Notes under the pieces: model-generated | Database searches by the model: none | Seen by the model: only the letters and a program-made list of their open reading frames with translations | Told to the model about the DNA's origin: nothing | Translations under genes and position numbers: made by a program | In this document: positions 1 to 6,380 of the stretch, one piece after another | Numbering within the stretch: the stretch's first letter is position 1 | How the letters are laid out: each line of letters opens with the position of its first letter | Origin: JAHIZC01 sp043813305 | GTDB lineage: Bacteria; Omnitrophota; Gorgyraeia; Gygaellales; Profunditerraquicolaceae | Direction of reading: 5' to 3' | Assembly: GCA_043813305.1 (NCBI GenBank) | Contig: JBDRLC010000016.1 | Span: 1-15,329 of the forward strand | DNA length: 15,329 nucleotides

Positions 1-15
1 AATCTATTTCCTAAA

Positions 16-39
16 GATTGCTTCGGTTTTTTGAAAAAC
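16..39. repeat. Possible remnant of a palindromic intergenic repeat
   Basis: AGATTGCTTCGG (about 15-26) runs into the small palindrome GTTTTTTGAAAAAC (26-39). This looks like one arm plus the loop of the palindromic repeats containing GATTGCTTCG that are common between genes in many environmental bacterial genomes. That resemblance is from memory. Only one arm is visible because the window starts here. Nothing recognisable follows between 40 and 103 except a TATAAT at 87-92 without a convincing -35 box. Confidence 0.3.
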
Positions 40-103
40 TATTATTTAGCGGGTGACGAGGCATGTTTCTCTCGGCAGCCACTAGATATAATTGATAAAA
101 ATG

Positions 104-396
104 AACCTGTCGGTTTTCGAGCGAATGTCGATTTTAGCCAAAGCACGCTTGAGTATTTTCGGGAATCCCAAGGCCTCACCAGAGGTGAGGCAATCTTGGG
201 ATGGCGATGCTGTTTGAGCGATTTTTGCCAGAAGCAAAAAGCGCGAGTTCAGCAGTCACCGAAAATACGAAAGACCTTTGGCGGCCTCGCCGCAGGCGGG
301 GCAAAATCGACGCTGAGCGAAAAACCCGACAGATTTATTTACTATGGTGCGAGAATTTCAGTGCGCGGAGCGAAACCGAAAAGACCCTTTGGGAGA
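104..396 (+). repeat. Multi-branched foldback repeat upstream of thpR (copy 1)
   Basis: This non-coding element folds on itself. A central hairpin pairs TCCCAAG and GCCTCACC (166-180) with GGTGAGGC and CTTGGGA (184-201): 15 bp with one internal AAT bulge. Further out, GTATTTTCGG (153-162) pairs with CCGAAAATAC (259-268), GCCAAAG (137-143) with CTTTGGC (276-282), GTCGATTTT (127-135) with AAAATCGAC (303-311), and AACCTGTCGG (104-113) imperfectly with 326-335. The right arm carries two extra stem-loops, 209-253 (TTTTTGC/GCAAAAA core) and 284-302. From 336 to about 396 the sequence is not part of the foldback but is still shared with the copy at the other end of the window, ending just before the thpR start. 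It could be a MITE-like element, or an RNA leader of thpR. No transposase is visible. Confidence 0.75.
284..302. repeat. Mini-palindrome inserted in the right arm of the foldback
   Basis: GCCTCGCC (284-291), loop GCA, GGCGGGGC (295-302) forms an 8-bp stem with one G-T wobble. It has no partner in the left arm (which continues directly from 127-135 to 137-143), and copy 2 lacks it at the equivalent place. It resembles the central hairpin of copy 1 (GCCTCACC/GGTGAGGC) and the GC-rich palindrome at the right edge of the window. It therefore looks like a separately inserted REP-type unit. Confidence 0.55.
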
Positions 397-402
397 AATA
401 AC

Positions 403-975
403 ATGAGGACATTTATTGCTATTGAGCTGCCGAAAGAGATTAAGCAAGAGCTGGCGAAGGTGCAAGAGCAGTTAAAGGCTAGCGGAGCGGATGTAAAGTG
501 GGTTAAGCCGGAAAATATCCATTTGACCCTGAAATTCCTGGGAGAGATTGACGAAACAAAACTTGAGCAGATAGATCAAATACTCCAGGAAGTCACAAAA
601 AATCAAAGTGCTTTCCAAGCCAGCATTTCTTCTCTCGGCGCATTCCCTAAGCTACACTATCCTAGAGTAATCTGGGTGGGGATTGATAAGGGAGATGAAG
701 AAATTAAAAAGTTAGCCGAAGATCTGGAAGAAAGACTCGCCAGAATCGGTATCCCCAAAGAAAAGAGGGATTTCTCAACCCACATTACAATCGGCAGGGT
801 ACGTTCGCCTAATAAACGTGAACAGCTTGTTCAGTCTCTGAATAAATTAAGTAATGTTTTTACGGGAAGGTACTTAGGATGGGAGGTTACAAAAATCACA
901 CTTTTTAAGAGCACGCTTACGCCAAAAGGCCCTCTCTACGAAGCCTTAAAAGAAACAACCCTCACAACCACCTGA
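403..975 (+). CDS. thpR: RNA 2',3'-cyclic phosphodiesterase (ThpR/LigT, 2H family)
   Basis: A cytosolic 190-residue member of the 2H phosphoesterase superfamily. Family enzymes open 2',3'-cyclic phosphates on RNA ends and in vitro join or cleave 2'-5' RNA links. Both HxTx catalytic motifs are present: H40-L-T42 in HLTLKFLGE and H127-I-T129 in HITIGR, with the usual FLGE and TLTPKGP family signatures. Length is normal. The start is the ATG at 403, giving the canonical MRTFIAIELP N-terminus, with GGGAG at 391-395 at suitable spacing; the reading frame is open upstream to 31, but that part is repeat DNA. It is the only plus-strand gene in the window and overlaps pgpA tail to tail by 40 bp. In many bacteria thpR lies between cinA and recA downstream of pgpA, so the position fits but the orientation does not. 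Confidence 0.93.
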   Translation: MRTFIAIELPKEIKQELAKVQEQLKASGADVKWVKPENIHLTLKFLGEIDETKLEQIDQILQEVTKNQSAFQASISSLGAFPKLHYPRVIWVGIDKGDEEIKKLAEDLEERLARIGIPKEKRDFSTHITIGRVRSPNKREQLVQSLNKLSNVFTGRYLGWEVTKITLFKSTLTPKGPLYEALKETTLTTT

Positions 976-1403
976 AGAATAATATTGGTATAAATCCCTG
1001 CCACAATATCATCGCTCATCACACCCAGGCCTGCTTTTAAACTCTGGAGCCTGCCTGCCGGATACGGCTTCAAGATATCAAGTATGCGAAATATTAAAAA
1101 AGCGGCAATCACCAACCGGATATCGTAAGGTAAAAACAAAAGACTCAGGAGCATACCGCTGACTTCATCTATAACGATACATTTATGGTCTTTGGCCTTA
1201 AATATTTTCTCCGCTTCTCCGGAGAATAAAAATCCAAAAAAGATTGTCAATCCGGTAACTAAACCATAGACAGCACTGTTATCTTTAAATAGATAAAATA
1301 ATAAAATCCCGCCCAGGCTCCCAAAAGTACCGGGCACCCACGGCAGATATCCGAGATAAAAAAAAGTACTTATTATTTTAGTGAATTGCCGGCGAAGATC
1401 CAT
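936..1403 (-). CDS. pgpA: Phosphatidylglycerophosphatase A
   Basis: An integral inner-membrane lipid phosphatase of 155 residues that removes the phosphate from phosphatidylglycerophosphate to yield phosphatidylglycerol. Family signatures appear in order: PGTFGSLGG (24-32), the acidic DEVSGM (79-84), RILDILKPYP (106-115) and GLGVMSDDIVAG (125-136); the acidic residues of these motifs are those expected to bind metal and phosphate. Hydrophobic segments flank each motif. It starts with ATG, 11 nt after the pgsA stop, so it is the last gene of the rpsO operon and follows the enzyme that makes its substrate. No clear Shine-Dalgarno is seen, suggesting translational coupling. Its final 40 bp overlap the 3' end of thpR on the other strand, and both C-termini look complete. 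Confidence 0.92.
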   Translation of the reverse strand: MDLRRQFTKIISTFFYLGYLPWVPGTFGSLGGILLFYLFKDNSAVYGLVTGLTIFFGFLFSGEAEKIFKAKDHKCIVIDEVSGMLLSLLFLPYDIRLVIAAFLIFRILDILKPYPAGRLQSLKAGLGVMSDDIVAGIYTNIILQVVVRVVSFKAS

Positions 1404-1414
1404 TGATTAAACGG

Positions 1415-1993
1415 TTAGAACCTGGCAATTATCTTGCGGTTCTCCCAAAGATAAGCTATGCCTGAATAGAGAGTAAGTCCAACGGTAAACAACATTAGTA
1501 TGTATATGCCTTGACGGAATATCTTCTCCCAGGAGGGATTCCAGGTAAAATAGGCAAGCATTACTTCTTTTGTGACAATAAAACCTAGAATAGAGAAGAT
1601 GACCGCCATCTGCGAAAAAGTTTTATGTTTTCCGGCTCTGGCAGCTGATAACACCTTTCCTTTATTAAGCGCGAATAATCTTAGCGATGTAATCAGTATC
1701 TCGCGGGAAACGATGATTACGAACATCCAGGCATCGATTAGTTGCATCTGAACAAAAGCAGCAAAGGCCGCCACGACTAAAATCTTATCTGCGATCGGAT
1801 CCATCAACCTTCCGAAATCTGTAACCATATTCTTCTTCTGGGCAATCATCCCGTCAAGAAAATCAGATAAAGCAGCAAAGACGAAAATAGCCAAACTTGT
1901 AATCTTTGCCCAGGGCCCATGAACAAATAGAAAAAACATAAATACGAACGTTAGGACAATCCTTGATACAGTTATTTTATTGGCGATGTTCAT
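1415..1993 (-). CDS. pgsA: CDP-diacylglycerol--glycerol-3-phosphate 3-phosphatidyltransferase
   Basis: A polytopic membrane enzyme of 192 residues that transfers a phosphatidyl group from CDP-diacylglycerol to glycerol-3-phosphate, the committed step to phosphatidylglycerol. The CDP-alcohol phosphotransferase signature spans residues 44-69: D44, D47-G48, A51, G61, D65 and D69 are all in place. The usual Arg after the Ala is Gln52 here. The N-terminus (NIANKITVSRI) matches the PgsA subfamily. The ATG at 1993 is preceded by AAAGGAG at 2007-2013, but the 13-nt spacing is long because one arm of a hairpin repeat lies between them. The gap to rimO (103 nt) is the widest within the operon and is mostly repeat DNA. 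pgpA follows after 11 nt. Confidence 0.92.
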   Translation of the reverse strand: MNIANKITVSRIVLTFVFMFFLFVHGPWAKITSLAIFVFAALSDFLDGMIAQKKNMVTDFGRLMDPIADKILVVAAFAAFVQMQLIDAWMFVIIVSREILITSLRLFALNKGKVLSAARAGKHKTFSQMAVIFSILGFIVTKEVMLAYFTWNPSWEKIFRQGIYILMLFTVGLTLYSGIAYLWENRKIIARF

Positions 1994-2043
1994 CCCGTTA
2001 GAAATACTCCTTTATTCATCATTCATTACAAATTTCTAACGGG
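1994..2043 (-). repeat. CCCGTTAGARA-family hairpin enclosing the pgsA ribosome binding site
   Basis: Two perfect 12-bp inverted arms, CCCGTTAGAAAT (1994-2005) and ATTTCTAACGGG (2032-2043), are separated by 26 nt. In the mRNA sense the loop contains the pgsA Shine-Dalgarno, and the 3' arm ends directly against the pgsA ATG. No T-run follows, so it is not a typical terminator. Related hairpins lie at 2050-2093 and 6334-6380. Confidence 0.75.
2007..2013 (-). promoter_or_regulatory. Shine-Dalgarno of pgsA with unusually long spacing
   Basis: AAAGGAG on the minus strand, 13 nt before the pgsA ATG. It lies in the loop of the hairpin 1994-2043; if the stem forms, the effective distance to the start codon becomes very short, and if it is open the distance is longer than usual. 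Either state could alter initiation. This is an inference from geometry only. Confidence 0.55.
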
Positions 2044-2049
2044 ATTCAT

Positions 2050-2093
2050 CCGTTAGAAACTCCTCTCTTGAATCCCGAATATGTTTCTAACGG
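2050..2093 (-). repeat. CCCGTTAGARA-family hairpin between rimO and pgsA
   Basis: Arms CCGTTAGAAAC (2050-2060) and GTTTCTAACGG (2083-2093) are perfectly complementary over 11 bp with a 22-nt loop. The outer arm ends 3 nt from the rimO stop codon. The innermost base pair differs from the neighbouring hairpin (C-G instead of T-A), so pairing is kept while sequence changes. The four arms at 1994-2093 alternate in orientation, so other pairings are possible, for example 2032-2043 with 2050-2059 across a 6-nt loop. Confidence 0.7.
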
Positions 2094-2096
2094 GAT

Positions 2097-3353
2097 TCAT
2101 CTATTAATTGCCTCCCCTACTAGGTCATATTCTAAAGTATCATTTATTTTTACTTTTACGATATCCCCGGCCTTCAACTTCTGTTTTGAACGCACATAGA
2201 CCAGGCCGTCTACTTCCGGGGCATCATATTGAGTACGGCCCAGATATGAACCGTTTTTTGCCTGATCAATCAGCACATCGATACTCTGTGCGATCATCTT
2301 CTTGTTGATCTCGCTTGATATTCCCCTTTGAAGAGACATAATCGCATTAAAGCGTTCTATTTTTGTTTTTTCGGGAAGCTGATTTTTAAAATCATAAGCA
2401 GAGGTATTCTCTTCTCTGGAATAGATAAATACCCCCAGCCTTTCAAATTTCACCTCTTGTAAAAATCTCAACAACTCCTTAAACTCCTTCTCTGTCTCCG
2501 AAGGAAACCCTGCGATGATAGAAGTACGCAAAGCCACATTGGGAATCAATCTTCTGATCTTCCTAATCAACCTGATAATCTCTTCCTTTTTTGTATCCCG
2601 GTTCATTAATCGTAATATGCGTTGGTTTATATGCTGTATAGGCAAATCGATATATTTACAAAGTTTCGCTTCTGTTTTAATCAACTCTAGTAGTCCGTCA
2701 CTGATACGGCTGGGATACAAATAAAGAAGCCTAATCCATTCGATATGAGTAGCTTTTTTGAGTATCTCCCTTAGGAGCGAAGATAGCCGGGGCCGATTAT
2801 ATAGATCCATGCCAAAACCCGTGATATCCTGACCGATGATGTTTAATTCCGCTATCCCCTTCTTACTAAATTCCTCAACTTTCCTAAGAACCGAATCTAT
2901 ATCCAGGCTTTGAAACCTGCCTTTTATTTTAGGTATAATACAGAAACTACAATTGTTTACGCAGCTTTCGCAAATCTTGAGGTAAGCAAAATGGGCGGGC
3001 GTTAAAGAATATCTTCTGCTTTCATGGTTAAGAGAAACCCTGCCTACAAAGGCGTCGACCTCAGGAAGTTCCTTGCTTAATTGCTCTTTATAACGCTGGC
3101 TCAAACATCCATAGACTATTACTTTCTCTAATCTCCCTTCTTTCTTCAATTCCAATAAGTCAAATATAGCATCGATTGATTCTTTCTTAGCGTCCTCTAT
3201 AAAAGCACAGGTATTAATGATTCCGATATCAGCTTTATTTATATCTACCACGGGATAACCCTTGGCATTTATTCTCCCTAATATACTCTCGGAATCTACA
3301 AGATTACGCGGACAACCTAAACTTAATATCCCGACCTTCTTTATAGCTTTCAT
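2097..3353 (-). CDS. rimO: Ribosomal protein S12 methylthiotransferase RimO
   Basis: A radical-SAM methylthiotransferase of 418 residues. It attaches a methylthio group to a conserved aspartate of ribosomal protein S12 in the cytosol. The N-terminal UPF0004 domain has its three cluster cysteines C14 (LGCPRN), C49 (NTCAF) and C83 (YGCLS). The radical-SAM motif is C131-x3-C135-x2-C138, followed by CIIPKIKGR. The C-terminal TRAM domain follows DAPEVDG (about 378-384), a sequence typical of RimO rather than the tRNA enzyme MiaB. Length is normal for the family. The ATG overlaps the rodZ stop codon as ATGA, implying translational coupling. It sits in the rpsO-pnp-ftsK-rodZ-rimO-pgsA operon, a common arrangement. 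Confidence 0.94.
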   Translation of the reverse strand: MKAIKKVGILSLGCPRNLVDSESILGRINAKGYPVVDINKADIGIINTCAFIEDAKKESIDAIFDLLELKKEGRLEKVIVYGCLSQRYKEQLSKELPEVDAFVGRVSLNHESRRYSLTPAHFAYLKICESCVNNCSFCIIPKIKGRFQSLDIDSVLRKVEEFSKKGIAELNIIGQDITGFGMDLYNRPRLSSLLREILKKATHIEWIRLLYLYPSRISDGLLELIKTEAKLCKYIDLPIQHINQRILRLMNRDTKKEEIIRLIRKIRRLIPNVALRTSIIAGFPSETEKEFKELLRFLQEVKFERLGVFIYSREENTSAYDFKNQLPEKTKIERFNAIMSLQRGISSEINKKMIAQSIDVLIDQAKNGSYLGRTQYDAPEVDGLVYVRSKQKLKAGDIVKVKINDTLEYDLVGEAINR

Positions 3354-4129
3354 CTGCCTATCTTCAAACCTTCTTTGGTAATCAGTAAATTTTTTATTAC
3401 TTGGCCGCGTCGGCCTAGATTCTTAAAGAGCTCTCCGTTAACCTCAAGCTCCACCCCCCCGGCATTCCCCAAAGAAAGCTCTATTTTTTTCTTTGCCTGC
3501 CAGCTTTCATCTACCCCTTTCTCTAGTACCCTCTGGAAAACGACCTTTCCATCGACTTTTACTGACATCCAGCAATTCTGCCGGGCCATCACCACCAATT
3601 GTATTCCGCTGGATAACGGCACTTCTGGTTTAATCTCTTCTCTCTGAGGTTGAGGTCTCGCAACCGCAACCACCTCTGTCTTTTTGGCCAGATGCGCTCT
3701 TTTTCTAGAAGATATAAACTTGCCTAGATAAAATAAGACTACCCATATGATTAGAGCGAAAAAAGCGGATCTGAATAATTTCTTTAACTTTTCGGAAGGT
3801 TTAAAGGTGAATAATTTTACGCAGGCAGACTTCAATAAACTGGCAGATTTTTTCGGTTTTTCCCTTATTTCCCGTGAAGCTAAAGCTGCCCCGAAGGATT
3901 CAGCCTGTAGATCTTTATAACCAGAAATATATTCACCGGGGTCTACTCCTAAATACTTACAATAGATTTTTAAAAACCCCTTCAAATACACAGGGGAGAG
4001 GTTTGTAAAACTATCTCCTTCAATATCCTTTAAGACGTTTGCGTTGATCTTGGTAGCTCTCTGTAGATCTTCAAGAGTGATACCTTTCTCAAGGCGCATC
4101 TTCTTCAGTCGCGCACCCACTGGCTCCAT
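3350..4129 (-). CDS. rodZ: RodZ-like cell-shape protein (cytoplasmic HTH, one TM, DUF4115)
   Basis: A 259-residue bitopic inner-membrane protein. Residues about 5-68 form the helix-turn-helix domain that in RodZ binds MreB rather than DNA. A basic linker leads to a single membrane segment (about 121-139), then a low-complexity periplasmic linker and a beta-rich DUF4115 domain (about 176-255, with WMSVKVDGKVVF). RodZ links the MreB cytoskeleton to the elongation machinery. I place the start at the ATG at 4129, because AGGAG lies 8 nt before it; a TTG at 4135 would overlap the ftsK stop and leave that AGGAG too close. The gene starts 2 nt after ftsK and its stop overlaps the rimO start. mreB itself is not in the window. 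Confidence 0.88.
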   Translation of the reverse strand: MEPVGARLKKMRLEKGITLEDLQRATKINANVLKDIEGDSFTNLSPVYLKGFLKIYCKYLGVDPGEYISGYKDLQAESFGAALASREIREKPKKSASLLKSACVKLFTFKPSEKLKKLFRSAFFALIIWVVLFYLGKFISSRKRAHLAKKTEVVAVARPQPQREEIKPEVPLSSGIQLVVMARQNCWMSVKVDGKVVFQRVLEKGVDESWQAKKKIELSLGNAGGVELEVNGELFKNLGRRGQVIKNLLITKEGLKIGR

Positions 4130-4131
4130 AA

Positions 4132-6309
4132 TCAAGACTCCTGCTCTCTACCCTGGCCCAAATCTTTCTTTAACCATTCTTCTCTATCGACTAAGATTCT
4201 TCGAGGCTTACTGCCTTCAAAATTACCAATTAAGCCATCCTGCTCCATGGCATCAATAATCCTCGCCGCGCGGGTATACCCTAAGCGCATACGTCTCTGC
4301 AGTATTGATACCGAAGCCTGGTTCCCCTCCATAATCACTTTGACTGCCTGATCATAAAGCTCGTCTTTATCCTGACTTCCCAAGCTAGACTTTTGCTGAA
4401 CCTGGAGGATCTCCTCGTCATATATCGGCTCTGATTGCTCTTTAACGAATCCAACTACCTTTTTAATCTCTCTGTCGCTTACTAAACAACCCTGAATACG
4501 GATCGGTTTGGCTTCTCCGGGCCTTAATAATAACATATCTCCTTTACCCAAAAGTTTATCCGCCCCATTCATATCTAAAACCGTACGTGAATCTACTTTA
4601 GATGCTACCTTAAAAGATATGCGAGCCGGCAAGTTCGCCTTGATTACCCCGGTAATCACATCAACCGAAGGCCTCTGCGTAGCTAAGATTAAATGTATTC
4701 CTACGGCGCGAGAAAGCTGGGCTAAACGCGTAACCGCATTTTCTATCTGATCCGGAGCTACACTCATCAAATCAGCGAACTCATCTATAATTACAACAAT
4801 ATACGGTATTTTCTCTTGTTTTTCGTTATAAGCCCGAATATTCCTTACCCCTACCTTGGCTAAGAGTCGGTAGCGCTCTTCCATCTCGTTAATTACCCAT
4901 TTAAGCGCGGAAGATGCCTTCTTGGCATCAGTAACCACAGGACATAAGAGGTGCGGCAGGCCGTTAAAGTGCATCAATTCTACCATCTTGGGATCCACCA
5001 TCACAAATTTTAAATCATTAGGGCTTGCTTTAAAGATCAGTGAAAGAATCAGGGCATTCACGCATACTGTCTTACCTGAACCGGTTGTACCGGCAATCAA
5101 AAGATGGGGCATGTCATCAAGATCTGCCACCATAGGCGTACCGGAAATATCTTTACCCAGTGAGAGGGTTAAAAGAGACTCTGCGTTTTGATAGGCGCTT
5201 GAGGCCAGCACCTCTTTAAGATATACAAAATTACTCTCGGTGTTAGGAACCTCAATTCCAACCCTGCCTTTCCCGGGAATAGGCGCAATAATCCTCACTG
5301 ACTGTGCCTTCATCGCCAAGGCAATATCATCACTCAAGGCCACAATCCGATTTAATTTTACCCCCGGTGCAGGTTCAAGTTCATAACGGGTGATCACCGG
5401 CCCGCGTTCAATATCAGTAACTTTTGCCTGAATTCCGAAATCATCCAAGGTTTCCTCCAAGATTCTGGCATTAGCTTCCAGGCTTCCCTTTACTTGCTTG
5501 GTTTCAAGAGACGGAGGCAGATCCAATAAATCTAAAGAGGGCAGGTTATAATCGCCTATCTTCTGTTCCTCTATTTTTATCTCAGGCTGATTATCTTTAG
5601 GTTTTGATTTTATCTGAATCTTCGGTTTGCCAGATACAATACTACCAGGGAGAACTGTCTTTAGCTTGGAAGGTGGCATGTCTTTCTGTTTACTGCCGGG
5701 ATAAATCTTTTCGTAAACTGCGGGCTTAAGTTTTACTATCTTTTTCCTCATGGTTAAACCCACAAGAGAACTCCCAAAAGACTTGGCCCGATTTAGAAGA
5801 TTTAAGAATAAGGAGGAAATCAATATCTCTGTGACCAACGCTAGAGAAAGAATAATAAATGTAATGAATATGATAAAACCGCCTATCCTGCCAAAATAAG
5901 AACTGATGAAATTAGAGGTAGCAGAACCTAAGAATCCTGCCCGGTAAAATCTAACATACTCATTCTGTAAGTTAAACATACCGATAAAAGAACTTACCGA
6001 TATGAATAAAATCAGAATGCCTAAAATCCGAGGTAGGCTTAGGTAAAGACCCTGTTGTCTGAAGAACTTTATACCTAATAGTAAGATTAGTAGCGGGGCA
6101 AGAAAACTGGCGGGCCGACCGATAAGAAATACAATTATGTGACCAAGGTATGCTCCGAATATGCCTAAAAGATTTTTGGTAGGCACATTTGGTAAAGATG
6201 TATAAAAAGAAAGATCTAGGCGATCAAATCGCAGTAGGCTCAACATTGCCATCAGTCCGATGGCAATTAAAACTACTCCCTTTACCTCATTTAATCTTCT
6301 TTCTCTCAA
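4132..6309 (-). CDS. ftsK: DNA translocase FtsK/SpoIIIE
   Basis: A 725-residue membrane-anchored motor that pumps double-stranded DNA at the division septum and helps resolve chromosome dimers. The N-terminus has about four to five membrane segments (roughly 11-27, 47-83 as two, 92-112, 140-170). A polar linker (about 195-270) follows, then the RecA-like motor with Walker A GTTGSGKT (407-414) and Walker B IVVIIDE (504-510). The C-terminal gamma winged helix (about 645-708, SVSILQRRMRLGYTRAARIID) is the part that reads KOPS/SRS-type polar DNA sequences. The linker is short compared with E. coli FtsK, as in SpoIIIE-size proteins. The start is a TTG at 6309 with only a weak TTTAGAG before it; a later ATG would cut into the first membrane segment. 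It lies 46 nt after pnp. Confidence 0.94.
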   Translation of the reverse strand: MRERRLNEVKGVVLIAIGLMAMLSLLRFDRLDLSFYTSLPNVPTKNLLGIFGAYLGHIIVFLIGRPASFLAPLLILLLGIKFFRQQGLYLSLPRILGILILFISVSSFIGMFNLQNEYVRFYRAGFLGSATSNFISSYFGRIGGFIIFITFIILSLALVTEILISSLFLNLLNRAKSFGSSLVGLTMRKKIVKLKPAVYEKIYPGSKQKDMPPSKLKTVLPGSIVSGKPKIQIKSKPKDNQPEIKIEEQKIGDYNLPSLDLLDLPPSLETKQVKGSLEANARILEETLDDFGIQAKVTDIERGPVITRYELEPAPGVKLNRIVALSDDIALAMKAQSVRIIAPIPGKGRVGIEVPNTESNFVYLKEVLASSAYQNAESLLTLSLGKDISGTPMVADLDDMPHLLIAGTTGSGKTVCVNALILSLIFKASPNDLKFVMVDPKMVELMHFNGLPHLLCPVVTDAKKASSALKWVINEMEERYRLLAKVGVRNIRAYNEKQEKIPYIVVIIDEFADLMSVAPDQIENAVTRLAQLSRAVGIHLILATQRPSVDVITGVIKANLPARISFKVASKVDSRTVLDMNGADKLLGKGDMLLLRPGEAKPIRIQGCLVSDREIKKVVGFVKEQSEPIYDEEILQVQQKSSLGSQDKDELYDQAVKVIMEGNQASVSILQRRMRLGYTRAARIIDAMEQDGLIGNFEGSKPRRILVDREEWLKKDLGQGREQES

Positions 6310-6333
6310 CTCTAAATTTATTCTTCAACTTGC

Positions 6334-6380
6334 CCCGTTAGAGAATCATACTTACCTAAGAATCAGTATTCTCTAACGGG
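6334..6380 (-). repeat. CCCGTTAGARA-family hairpin spanning the pnp stop codon
   Basis: CCCGTTAGAGAAT (6334-6346) and ATTCTCTAACGGG (6368-6380) are perfect 13-bp inverted arms around a 21-nt loop containing the pnp stop. The upstream arm encodes PLEN near the PNPase C-terminus, so the repeat is partly coding. No T-run follows it toward ftsK, arguing against an intrinsic terminator. It shares the CCCGTTAGA core with the hairpins at 1994-2093, but has AGAAT in place of AAAT, matched by ATTCT on the other arm. Confidence 0.75.

Noticed and set aside
87..92. TATAAT on the plus strand upstream of thpR
   Set aside because: No acceptable -35 sequence at 16-18 nt spacing and more than 300 bp from the gene; too weak to call a promoter.
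201..401. Reading frame starting MAMLFERFL in repeat copy 1, and the matching frame at 15112-15303 on the minus strand
   Set aside because: Both start in the same shared DNA block, but a 1-nt length difference shifts the frames against each other after about 10 codons, so the protein is not conserved while the DNA is. They are non-coding repeat sequence.
31..402. Upstream extension of the thpR reading frame
   Set aside because: It runs through the foldback repeat. The canonical ThpR N-terminus and a Shine-Dalgarno support the ATG at 403.
1412..1421. CGGTTAGAAC between pgsA and pgpA, similar to a hairpin arm
   Set aside because: Only a partial match and no complementary partner; insufficient to call a fourth hairpin.
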